Assembly: GCA_963575745.1 (NCBI GenBank)
Contig: CAUYUJ010001459.1
Location: 271,749 to 335,748, forward strand
Direction: 5' to 3'
Length of the DNA: 64,000 nucleotides
From: Prorocentrum cordatum
Taxonomy: Eukaryota; Sar; Dinophyceae; Prorocentrales; Prorocentraceae
Both the position numbers and the translations under genes were made by a program. Each line of letters starts with the position of its first letter. Position 1 is the first letter of the stretch. Shown here piece by piece: positions 40,182-49,261 of the stretch. The notes below the pieces were generated by a model. The model was not told the origin of the DNA and did no database searches. It saw nothing but the letters and a program-made list of their open reading frames with translations.

Positions 40182-42748
40182 CCGCGCTTCGCGCTGGGAG
40201 CCCCCCCCCTCCGAGGAAGCACGGCGAGGCCGAACTCTTTGGTCGGGTTGCGCGTGTAGCCGCAGGGCTGCAAGGCGCGCTTCAGCTCGCAGTGCGAGTG
40301 GCGCGAGACGAAGCCCGCGTTGCGCGCGGAGGTGACGACGCTCGCGTGGTCGATGTCGTCGGCGTAAATTGTCGCGCCAAGTGGAACAGCTGCATCAAGT
40401 AGCGGACACAACGCTGTGCAAATCGACCCGCTCGGCCAGACCGCCGCGTCGATGTCGGCCCGAGGCGCGGGCGGCGAGAGGGGCTGGCTCCTCCATTCCT
40501 CGTAGGTGGTCGGGGGCTCGGGAAGCTCGAAGGCGGCCAGGGCGGCGGCGCGAAGACGACGAAGCCACGTCGCGATGGGATCGCGGAAGGTCCTCGCGAA
40601 GAAGAGCGCCGCGGGCGCGTCGCCCATGAAGGCCCCGCAGCGGTTGCGAAGGTCCTGAGCGCCGTCGGCGCCCTCGACGCGGAAAGTTCTGAGCTCGTGG
40701 CGTTGGTGGAAATAGTCGGCGTCTTCGGGGCGCGCCGCCGCCTCGACCGTCTGCCGCAGGGCGCCCAGGTCGGAGGAGCCGAACGCGGTGCTCACGTCCT
40801 CCTTGGCGGCCAGGGTCGAGATGCCTAGGCGACGAAGGCGACCGAGAAGACCTTCCTGGCACAGGAGTGCTCCTTCGCGGTTGCGTCCGCGTAGGTTTCC
40901 ATGCTCAGGTGGAGGTGGGCGGTCAGGTGGACCCCGTTGAAGTTGCGCTTTGTACCGCGATGTCCCGACCTTGCACAGGCCATGGTTGTAGCGTTTGGCC
41001 TGGATCTCGGACTTGCCATTGTTCTTGACGAAGCTCGTGGTGGCAGAGTGGTGCCAGATCAAGGGCACGCGACGCACTCGCCGAATGTGGCCCAAAACGG
41101 TCTTCAACGCGCGCTCGCGTCGTGCTCTTCGACGTCGTGACCGAGCCCGCGTCGATCTCCTGCGAGCCGATGGCGAGGCTGCAGAACAGCGCGAGCGGGC
41201 AGAAACCGACCATTTTGGGACGAATGTGGTCGGTGTTGCGGCGGCCGAGGGGGGTTCGCCATCCTCCTCGTCGGCGTCGCCAGCACGACTGTGACGCGGC
41301 TGCAAGCTGGAGCGTGTCCGTGGCCGCGCGCCGCTGCCAACAACCGGTGGAGGTTCGTCATCCCCCGCGTCATCGACATCGCCAGGGCGGCGCGGACGTC
41401 GCCGTCGTCGACCGTCACACCGACCGGCTCTAGGGGCGCTGCGTGGAGGCGCGGCTCGTCGCCGCGGGGCTTTGGAGAGCACCTCGATCATCTTCTCGAA
41501 GTCCTCGCGGGCGATGCCGAGGTGATCGCAGGCGAACGCCGGCGCGCGCGGCAGCCGGTCGATGTACTGCTGGCGGTACTCGGCGAAGTCGATGGGGACC
41601 GCGTCGAGGCCACCGTCGGCGCCAGCCTGCGCGAAGTGCTGCACGATCTCGGCGCGCCTCGAGACGAAGCCGTCGGCCACGTTGTAGCGACGGCGGCGAG
41701 GGCCTTTGCGCTGGGCGGCCAGCAGATGGCTGAGGCGCCACGCCTCGGCGAAATGCCGCTCCCGCCAGGCCTCGTCGACGTCGGCGACGAGCAGTTCCAC
41801 CTGGGCGTCGGTGGTCGCGCAGCGGCGGGCGCGGAGGCGCCGTGACGCGCGCGCCGAAGCAAGTGACGCCTCGGGGGAGTCGCTTCCCCTCTCGCGTAGG
41901 TCACGCCGCTCAGCGAGAAGGCGAAGGCGGTCCTCGCGAAACCGCTGAAGGCGAGGATGGACGGCAGCCTTGCCCGCGAAGTGCTTCTGCGCGATGTCGG
42001 GCACCTGCTGGATCCAGCGGCCCCAGGCCTGGTCGGGGGCCTTCGCGGAGTACAGCTCGTGGAAGTAGTCGGGGCGCTGGCTGAAGGCATCCCCCAGCTC
42101 GCGAACGAAGGCCTCGACGCCCATGCCGTGCTTCAGCGCCTGGCCGAGGCGATGGAAGTCCCATGGGATCCGATTCATGGAGGGGGCAGTGCCGTTCAGC
42201 GTGCAGATGATGTCGGCCAGGGCCTGGACGTGGTCCTGCAAGCCAGGACGATGTATCAGCTTGAGGCGCACGTTGGAGTGCTTGAGCGGCTTAACCACGC
42301 GGACCGACGGCACCTGCCAGGAGAAGATGGCCATGTGGTCGGTGTACGAAGCGCTGCGCACCCCGTGGTAGGTCGTGCCGACGTCGAAGTCGCTGGTGAC
42401 CACCCGCATGGCGAAGCGCCCGAGCAGCTCCAGCATCTTGTCGCCAGCGTATTGCTGGATCTGGCGGCCGAACTGGCCGAGCGCGTCGGAGCGGATCTCC
42501 TCGTAGACCTGCTGCCCACGACGATGGAGCCCGAGGCCGTCGTTGAGGCCGAAGCCGAAGATGACGGCGGACCTGCCCCGCGCCCACGTCAGGGTCTTCT
42601 CGATCCAGTCGCAGAGGGCGTCCACCGTGGAGCGGTAGTGGTAGTTCTGCGTGCCCATCGGCGCCGACTCGGACGCCTGCCTCCGACTCGACGGTGGCGG
42701 GGGGAAGTAGACCATCGGCACCAAGATGTCGAAGCGCCCGCTGCGCAA
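39977..42748 (-). pseudogene. LINE endonuclease-reverse transcriptase ORF
   Basis: A 923-codon open frame, the longest credible coding remnant here. Residues 1-180 are the rest of the endonuclease. VYFPPP is at 13-18. GFGLND (65-70) sits where the catalytic D-x-N is expected, with Gly in place of Asp. YTDHMAI (135-141) carries the Asp-His of EEP nucleases. A charged, Arg-rich linker follows. The RT part includes IWHHSATTSFVKNN (near 562), KEDVSTAF (649-656, palm motif A), a GDAPAALFFARTF segment, and YADD (795-798, DNA 40355-40366), the polymerase active site. The enzyme would nick target DNA and copy its own RNA there. The RT catalytic Asps look intact and the endonuclease Asp is lost. After about residue 850 the frame is wrong because of an indel in a C9 run. 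Confidence 0.8.
41194..41249. repeat. Short hairpin repeat (ACCGACCA..TGGTCGGT), copy 2
   Basis: GAGCGGGCAGAAACCGACCA, then the inverse TGGTCGGTGTTGCGGCGGCC. It lies in the linker between the endonuclease and RT of the LINE without breaking the frame. Confidence 0.65.
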
Positions 42749-42775
42749 GCGCGTGAGGGCGACGCGACCTCGCAG

Positions 42776-43190
42776 CTACGCGGGCACGGGCGGGGTGTCC
42801 ACGATGTGGGGGGCGCGGAACACGCTGCGGCGCAAGAGGATGGTGCAGCGGCAGCTCTTGTTGACATGTGGTCCAGGACTCCAGCCATATCGAAGTGCTG
42901 TATGAAACGGAAGTGCCGTACGAATGGCGTCGCGCTCGCCACGGCGCTCCCCAGCACCACTGAGGCAGGTCACATCAACGAAGCGAAAATCAGCAGAAAT
43001 GCCGAACAGCCGCTCCTCGGTGCCAGCGTCCTGGGCGCTCCAGTGTATGAACTTCATGCTATGCCAGGTGCGCCAGATCAGCGCTGCAAGGAACCGCCAC
43101 CTCGCCGCAAAAGGGGGGACACGCCATGCGCGGCGCGAAGTGTGGATGCGCATCCTGCTGCGCTGCCGCCCGCCCCTGAAACGCCGGGTG
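42776..43190 (-). pseudogene. EEP endonuclease, N-terminal part of LINE ORF
   Basis: The minus frame includes FHTALRYGWSPGPHVNKSCR and ILLRRSVFRAPHIVDTPPVP just before a TAG at 42776-42778. The pattern, a G-W-x-P-G-P-x-x-N-K-S-C block leading to the yFPP strand, fits the front half of dinoflagellate LINE endonucleases. The frame continues unbroken after the TAG into 42748-39977, so one nonsense change separates the two halves. Upstream of about 43190 it dissolves into the purine tract as a Leu-rich run, which is not a signal peptide. Confidence 0.65.
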
Positions 43191-43199
43191 CGGGCAGAA

Positions 43200-43461
43200 G
43201 GGGCGAGGAGGAGGAGGAGGAGGAGGAGGAGAAGGAGGAGGAGCTGCTTAGGGAGGAGGATGAGGCGGAAGAGGAGCATGGGATTGAGGAGAAGAAGGAG
43301 GATGACGAAGATGAGGCGGAGGAGGAAGAAGATAAGGAGTAGGAGGAGGACGGCGATGATGAGATGGAGCAGGAGGACAATGATGGAAGAGCAGGAGGAG
43401 GAGGGAGGAAGAGGAAGGAAACGAGGAGAAGGAGGGATGATAATGAGGATGAGTAGGATGA

Positions 43462-43492
<31 letters not shown>

Positions 43493-43690
43493 GGAGGAGG
43501 ACGAGACGGGAGGATGAGGTGGGGGACGACCAGAAGGATCGATGGATGAGCAGGGGGACGAGGAGGAGGAGGAGGAAGATGAGAATGAGGGGGAGGGCCA
43601 GGGAAGAGGAGGAGTGGGAGGATGAGGAGGAAGAGGGTAGGAGGATGAGGAAGAGGAGGAGGAGGAGGAGGAGGAGGACGAGCCACCCCC
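43200..43690 (+). repeat. GGA/GAT-rich purine tract
   Basis: GGAGGAGGAGG runs with GGATGAGG variants. The 5' end of the minus-strand LINE abuts it. Confidence 0.95.
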
Positions 43691-43910
43691 CTCGTCGGCG
43701 TCCCCTGAGCTTCAGGTCGGCCACAACCACCACCAGCGTTCTCTCATCGGTCAATTTGGACCGGCCAGTTGGATTACGTAATTGTTTGAATGCGCCAAGC
43801 TTTGCGCCCCGACGGCGTAAAGTAGATGGATGAGCAAGGGAGGGAGGGAGACGAGGCAACGAGGGAGGAGTGATGTGTGTTCGCCATGTGCCCTCCGCCA
43901 CTCTGAACTG
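43691..43910. other. Unassigned spacer
   Basis: Low-repeat sequence between the purine tract and a MITE. Confidence 0.3.
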
Positions 43911-43913
43911 GCA

Positions 43914-44082
43914 TACACCTTCGGCGATGCTTAAGAAAACTTGAGTTTTCGGCCAGAGTCTCGATTGTTCTTAACGTTTCAATGTAAACCCTAAGTTTGT
44001 AATAGAAATGTTGGGCTTTTATTCAAGATCTGAGACTATGAATTTCTTAACCCATGATTTCTTAAGCATTTCGCAGGGTGTA
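43914..44082. mobile_element. AT-rich MITE with GTACACC ends, copy 2
   Basis: TACACCTTCGGCGATGCTTA to AAGCATTTCGCAGGGTGTAC. The interior is nearly the same as 7826-7995, including the last 50 bp, which are identical by eye. Confidence 0.85.
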
Positions 44083-44276
44083 CCAGTTCCCAGGCACGGC
44101 ACGGGTCAGGCACTCTTTCCCCAGACCGCTTCTGCACGTGTGGTGTTCGGCCGGTGCCCCGTTGGCGGGCGCCTCGTGGTCGCCTCGTGGCCGCCTCGTG
44201 CGCTGGCCTCGGGTGTGCCGAGGCTTCGCCCAGTGCCCGCCAGTGGGCGTTCGTGGGCGCCGCCTACAGCCTGGAC

Positions 44277-44492
<216 letters not shown>

Positions 44493-44900
44493 CCGTGGGC
44501 GCCTCGTGGGCGCCTCGTGCGCTGGGTGGGTGCGCCGCGGTTTCTTCGCCCGGCGCCCGCCCCGTGGGCGCCTCCTGGGCGCGCGCGGCGCGCGCGTGCC
44601 GAGGCTTCGCCCGGTGCCTGCCCGGGGGGCGCCTCGTGGGCGCCTCGTGTGCTGGGCGGGTGCGCCCAAACCGGGTGGTGAGATACCAGGTGGCGACCTG
44701 GAATCCCCAAAAAGGTCACCGCTGGGTTTGGGGACGCGGGGTCACCACCGGGTTTTGTGACTCCTGGGCCCACCAGTGTCCGGGACATCCTCGGAAAACC
44801 GCACGAGTCCCCAAACCGGGTGGTGACACCAAATCGCCCGAGACTCACCGCCAGGTGTTGTCACCACCACGTTTGGGGACTACCAAGCTGGGCGGGTGCG
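44493..44900 (+). repeat. TGGGCGCCTCGTG minisatellite and CCAAACCGGGTGGTGA repeats
   Basis: GTGGGCGCCTCGTGCGCTGG phrases recur at 44160-44260 and 44500-44660. They are followed by CCCAAACCGGGTGGTGA (44670 and 44812) with GTTTGGGGAC counterparts that can pair (44728, 44868). Confidence 0.65.
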
Positions 44901-45625
44901 CCGAGGTTTTGACTGATGCCCGCCCGTGGGTTTTGCGCGGCTTTGCCCGAAGTAAAATCACCTCGCACCTCACGCGGGCGGGTGGGCCTCGGCGTGCGAC
45001 GCCTTCTTGCGCAGTCTCGGGTGGCCCTCGTCGCCGTGGCTGCGTTCGCCGCGGCATCCCGATCAGAGCGCGCTCCAGGACAAGCTCAGCTGCCGGTCTT
45101 GACGGAGGGAGAAGCGGATGGCCATCGTCTGACTTATCCCGATCTCCGTTGGGTCATGGTATCTCATCCGCACCAGCCCACCTTTCCAGGTGGAGCTACA
45201 CCCCGCGAGCCTGAAGGAACAGGCATACATCCCCACCCAGACGGGTAAGTCAGCCAGTGGACCCAAGGCCACGCCAGTGGGGATAATGTTCAACGGAGAA
45301 GTCGGAGGAGCAGGGGAGGAGAAGGAGGAGGAGCAACAGTGGCATCAACAGGAGCAGCAGCAGGGCTGGGCTACAGCTCGCACAAATAGTGCAGCCCCGC
45401 GTTGGCCGGCGCGGCTGGGTGGAGTTCAGCGCGCGCGGCAGCTTTGTTCAGCGCGCGCGGCCGCTTTCGAGAAGGATGCTCGGGCCAGTACTATCCATGT
45501 GCCTGCGGCAGATCCGCCACCATGCCAACGAGCAAGTCCTGTGTGCCGGCCTTGCGAGCACTGCCCGCAAGGCCGTCACGTTTGACATTTGCCGTGTCCG
45601 CTTCTCGATGAGTTCTCGTGGGGCT
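44900..45625. other. Unassigned stretch with a weak inverted-repeat element
   Basis: 45126-45257 has CTGACTTATCCCG and CGGGTAAGTCAG ends with partly complementary interiors, perhaps an old MITE. The remainder shows no recognised gene. Confidence 0.35.
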
Positions 45626-45626
45626 T

Positions 45627-45870
45627 AGTCGAGCCGTCTTAGGGCTGCTATGCCGGTGTGGGGCGTATTGGGGCCATCTTGGGCCGCATTTGGGATTTGT
45701 TGTGCTGTTTTTGAGCCATCTTGGCCGTCTGAGAGGTCTCCTCGGGCTGTCGTAGGGTCAAATTGGGCCTTCTCGGGGTCGTCTTGGGTTCCTCTTCAAG
45801 CCCACTTGGGCCAGCTTGGACTCTCTTGGGCCGTCCAGGAGTCCTCGTGGGGCTCCCCGTGAGCACTTTG
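45627..45870 (+). repeat. Degenerate CTTGG/GGCC 12-nt repeat, block 8
   Basis: GGGCCATCTTGGGCC- and GTCTTGGGTTCCTCTT-like units. They are followed at 45915-45980 by the A-rich linker and GTGTTTGGCCTCTTTCGGG, as in the 10-14 kb blocks. Confidence 0.65.
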
Positions 45871-46645
45871 GATTGTGCAGCCTTCAGAGACCGCAAGTGC
45901 GCCGATCTTCGGCAGAAGAGCGTGGCAACTTCAAAACTTTGGAACACTTGAGGATCACACATGTGTTTGGCCTCTTTCGGGGGAGCGTAAGACCCGGGTT
46001 TGCCAGGACTCGGGTTCGCCATCGTTTTTTGACGACCGCGCCTCGGATTTTGACGAGGAGGAGTTTCGTGGGCTGTCTGCAGCGGGAGGCCTCGTCAACA
46101 AGCAGGCTCGGCCTCGTCATCTTTTTGACGACCTCGTCGGGGATTTTTTTTTCGAGTCCCCTGTACCCAGGTCTTACGTCCCCCTGCCTCTTGAGGTGCC
46201 TCCTGGAGAGCGTCTTTGGGGGTGTGGTGAAGTTGCCGGGCGCTTGTCAGGGGCTGTTGGGTGCGCCTCGGGGCAGCGCTCGGCCGCCTCGGCTGCCGCC
46301 GCGGGCCTCTCTGGGCCGTCTCGGAAGCCCTGCGAGGTGCCTCGCAGGGGCACGGGGGCCGCCCCGGGAGCCCCGGAAGGGGTGGTGCTGAATGCGTCGG
46401 GGGCGGAAAAGAGGGGGGTGATGACTAGGGGGGGGTGGATATCATGGCGTGGGCCATGATATTTCCCCAGATTTCATGGCGCCTCTTCTTATTCCATTAC
46501 GTCCCTGGCCCCCCCGCTGGGCCGCGCACATGCCGCCGGCCATGATTTGCACCCCCCCCTCTTGGACACCCCCCTCTTGGCCGCTCCCGAGAATGCGGCT
46601 GGGCGTGCGGAAGGGGGGCGGCGGTAGAAGGTCGGGGGGCCTCGA
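45871..46645. other. Unassigned stretch with small palindromes
   Basis: ATATCATGGCGTGGGCCATG with ATAT is a near-perfect palindrome at 46439-46462. A T9 run is at 46145. No gene recognised. Confidence 0.35.
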
Positions 46646-46648
46646 CTC

Positions 46649-46792
46649 GGGGCTCGACCTGAACGATGGTTGGGCGATCTCGTCGGCCGTCTTCGCTCCG
46701 ATGTCGTCTCGACGCCGAAGGCGCGGCGAAGGCGAGAGGGACCCCGAGCACGCCAACAAAAACGAGAGTGGGGAGCGCTGTTCAGGGCGAGC
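46649..46792. mobile_element. MITE with GGGCTCGACCTGAAC ends, third copy of the family at 17950
   Basis: GGGGCTCGACCTGAACGATG at the left and CTGTTCAGGGCGAGCCC at the right are inverted. GGGCGATCTCGTCGGCC corresponds to GGCGATTTCGCGGGCC in the intact copy. The copy is more GC-rich than the others. Confidence 0.55.
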
Positions 46793-47020
46793 CCTGCCTC
46801 AGCTGGCCAGCGCGCCGATCCTGGGCGGCCGATCCTGGGCCCAGGACACAGTCAAAAACCCGAGTAAGGACGCGCGACTTTGCTCAGGGTACCCTTGCTC
46901 TTCCTTGCTCTTCCTTGCTCTTGCGTCCTTGAGGTCCTCGTCGTTCGCCGCCCCAAACACTCCATCTTCGGCTTCCACGGGTCTTGCGTCCTTGCCGCGC
47001 GTCCTTATTACGGTTTTTGC

Positions 47021-47190
47021 CAGGAGGAGAAAAAACACACACAGACACAATGAATCGTCGCTTCCCCAGAAAATATGGGAAAGCATGGGAACTGGGGGGA
47101 AGACAAACACCAAGAAGATATGGGAAAAGATGGGGAATAGATTCTTATTTGTGTGTATTCACTTGTGTGTCCTTGGGCCCCCTGATTTTT
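47021..47190 (+). repeat. Dispersed repeat with ACACACAGACACAATT start, copy 3
   Basis: AACACACACAGACACAATGA, AAATATGGGAAAGCATGGGA, TCTTATTTGTGTGTATTCAC and TTGGGCCCCCTG in order. Confidence 0.75.
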
Positions 47191-47377
47191 TTTTTCTGCA
47201 GGGGCGGCCAGGGGCGGTGGGGTGGTCAGCCGGAGCAGCGAAGGGAAGGCGGGGCCGACGGCGCGGAGAGTCGCGCGCGGGCGCCGCCTCGCCGCACGGG
47301 GCGCCGCGCCCCGGCGGCCCCCGCAGGCCGCCGGCGCGGGGTCGTCCGTGTCGTCGTGCGGAGGGCCCACGTCCTCA

Positions 47378-47548
47378 GGGAGGGAAAAGAAACACAGGCA
47401 CAATGAGTCGTCAATTCGCCAGAGCATGTGGGGACTGTGGGAAGTTTGGGGGGGGGGGGGGGGGAAGACAAGAGCCCAGAAAATGTCGGGAAAGGATGGG
47501 GGCTCCTGTTAGTTGTGTGGATTCATTTGTGTGTGTCCCAGGGCCCCC
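47378..47548 (+). repeat. Dispersed repeat with ACACACAGACACAATT start, copy 4
   Basis: AACACAGGCACAATGAGTCG, a G18 run replacing the usual GTGGGG, then TTGTGTGGATTCATTTGTGT and CCCAGGGCCCCC. Confidence 0.7.
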
Positions 47549-47667
47549 CTCACTTCCTTCCGTCGCTCGGTGGACGTCCCCCGAGAGGACTTCCAGGAAG
47601 CCCTGCCAGGCAGCCGAGGCGGGGATCATCTTCGGGGACCTCGGCAGGCGGTGCGGTGGATTCGGGT

Positions 47668-47857
47668 AGAAGAAGAAAAGACGCCATAAACATACACTTG
47701 TAGCGCTCCGCGCGGATTTCTTGGATCCGCGCTGGGCCTCCCCGCGGCGCCTCCGGCACCGCCCCGGGCGCGCTCGGGGGGGGGGGTCCCGCGCGGCTCC
47801 GAGAAACCCGCGCGGAGCGCCAAAAGCTTATGTTTATCGCGTTTTTCCTCTTCCTCC
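47668..47857. mobile_element. Foldback MITE, CGCGCGGATTTC type, copy 3
   Basis: The left arm (GAAGAAAAGACGCCATAAAC, GCGCTCCGCGCGGATTTCTT) is mirrored by the right arm (GAGAAACCCGCGCGGAGCGC, TTATGTTTATCGCG). A G12 run lies in the loop side. It shows the same AT-outer, GC-inner architecture as 195-389. Confidence 0.75.
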
Positions 47858-47907
47858 AGTAGGTACATTCGGGCCCCAAGGGGGCCCAAACATGTCCATA
47901 CCCCAGG

Positions 47908-48042
47908 CCAGCCACAACTGGGGGAGCTGTGGTCCTTGCCCCCCTGGGGGACCCATCGATCTCGACACCCCTCTCGAGAGATCGTCGACGCGATGGGTTC
48001 CCCCAGGGGGGTAAGGACCACAGCTCCCCCAGTTGTGGCTGG
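47908..48042. mobile_element. Inverted-repeat element, 51-bp arms
   Basis: Arms 47908-47958 and 47991-48042 (CCAGCCACAACTGGGGGAGC...) match with one substitution and one indel. The loop of about 32 bp contains CTCGAGAG. The near identity of the arms points to recent origin or active homogenisation. Confidence 0.75.
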
Positions 48043-48220
48043 TCGGTACCCACCGCTCCCCTGGGTTCCCAGAACCTCGGCTCCGCCGCGCACCTCCGCG
48101 CGGCGTGGCCACGGGCGCGCGCGCGGTGGTGGCGCGCTCGGTGCGACTTCGTGAAGACGTCGTCGGGATGCGCTCGGCCCCGTGGGGATCCGCGAGAGTG
48201 GGCTGCCCGATTGTTAACGG

Positions 48221-48385
48221 GCGAAGAACGGTATAAAATAAACTTTTTCGCCGTCGGGGGCGCCTGGCCCTGGGCGGCTGGAAAGTTTATACCCCTACGG
48301 TGCCACCGTAAGGGTATAAACTTTCCAGCCGCCCAGGGGCAGGCGCCCCCGACGGCGAAAAAGTTTATGTTATACCTTTCTTCGC
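48221..48385. mobile_element. Near-perfect 80-bp palindrome
   Basis: Arms 48223-48302 and 48304-48383 match at 76 of 80 positions by eye around a single central base. From the ends inward they carry GGTATAAAATAAAC, CTTTTTCGCCGTCGGGGGCG, CTGGGCGGCTGGAAAGTTTA and ACGGTG. The pairing extends two more bases at each end. AT-rich ends with GC-rich cores resemble the other foldback elements, but this one is far less diverged. Confidence 0.85.
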
Positions 48386-48815
48386 TCGCTGAGATCGTAG
48401 CGTCGGCCCAAGGCGAGGGCGCACTACGCAGCAGCAGCAACAGCAAAGGCCCAGTAAAAGTACAAAAAGGTTGGCCCGTGGACGGGCGGGGCACGGCCTG
48501 GAAGAGGCAGTGCGACCTGCGCGCACGACGGGAAGGGTGCGCACGACGAGTGAGCAAGCTTTGTGCCACTGCGAGGGGGGGGGGAAGGGGTAGGGGGAGC
48601 GGGAGGGGGAGGCTTGGGCGACGGCGAACGGACAAATCCTTGCCTCGCGGGGCGGCTTCCCGCGCCTCGGCGTGCCAGAAGGGCACGGCAGCGGACAGGG
48701 GCGTTCTGCTCCGCTGTGGTGGGCCCTCCGCCGCCGCGGGGCACCTCGGCATTGCGCGGCGGCGCGCGTGGCGTCGTGCCGGGTGCTCTCTGGGCCCACG
48801 GACTCGGCAGAGCCG
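48386..48815. other. Unassigned GC-rich stretch
   Basis: A GGGGAAGGGGTAGGGGGAGC purine run lies near 48585. No domain in either strand's open frames. Confidence 0.3.
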
Positions 48816-48819
48816 AGGT

Positions 48820-49165
<346 letters not shown>

Positions 49166-49261
49166 AAGCATTGGAGCAGGGTGTACCCTTAGGATTCCTT
49201 AGTCCTTAGATGCGGCTACGGCCCGCCAGGCCCGCGGATCGCCCTGCGGCAGCCAGCCACG

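Larger units (their letters stand above)
38790..43190 (-). mobile_element. LINE (non-LTR retrotransposon), EEP-RT type
   Basis: Read on the minus strand, an EEP endonuclease is followed by a reverse transcriptase and a downstream region in the order expected of a dinoflagellate LINE. The 5' end meets a GGA purine tract at about 43200, so any start and first ORF are missing. The defects are few: one in-frame TAG in the endonuclease (42776-42778), one frameshift at a C9 run (40201-40209), and a changed catalytic residue. The body therefore looks younger than the plus-strand relict at 26.9-29.7 kb. No poly(A) or target duplication could be defined. Confidence 0.8.

Noticed and set aside
42776-43279. 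Leu-rich N-terminus as a signal peptide
   Set aside because: The Leu run is the minus-strand translation of the GGAGGA purine tract where the LINE is cut off.
45126-45257. MITE with CTGACTTA ends
   Set aside because: Only the outer 12 bp pair well and no second copy is seen, so it is mentioned only as a weak possibility in the spacer entry.
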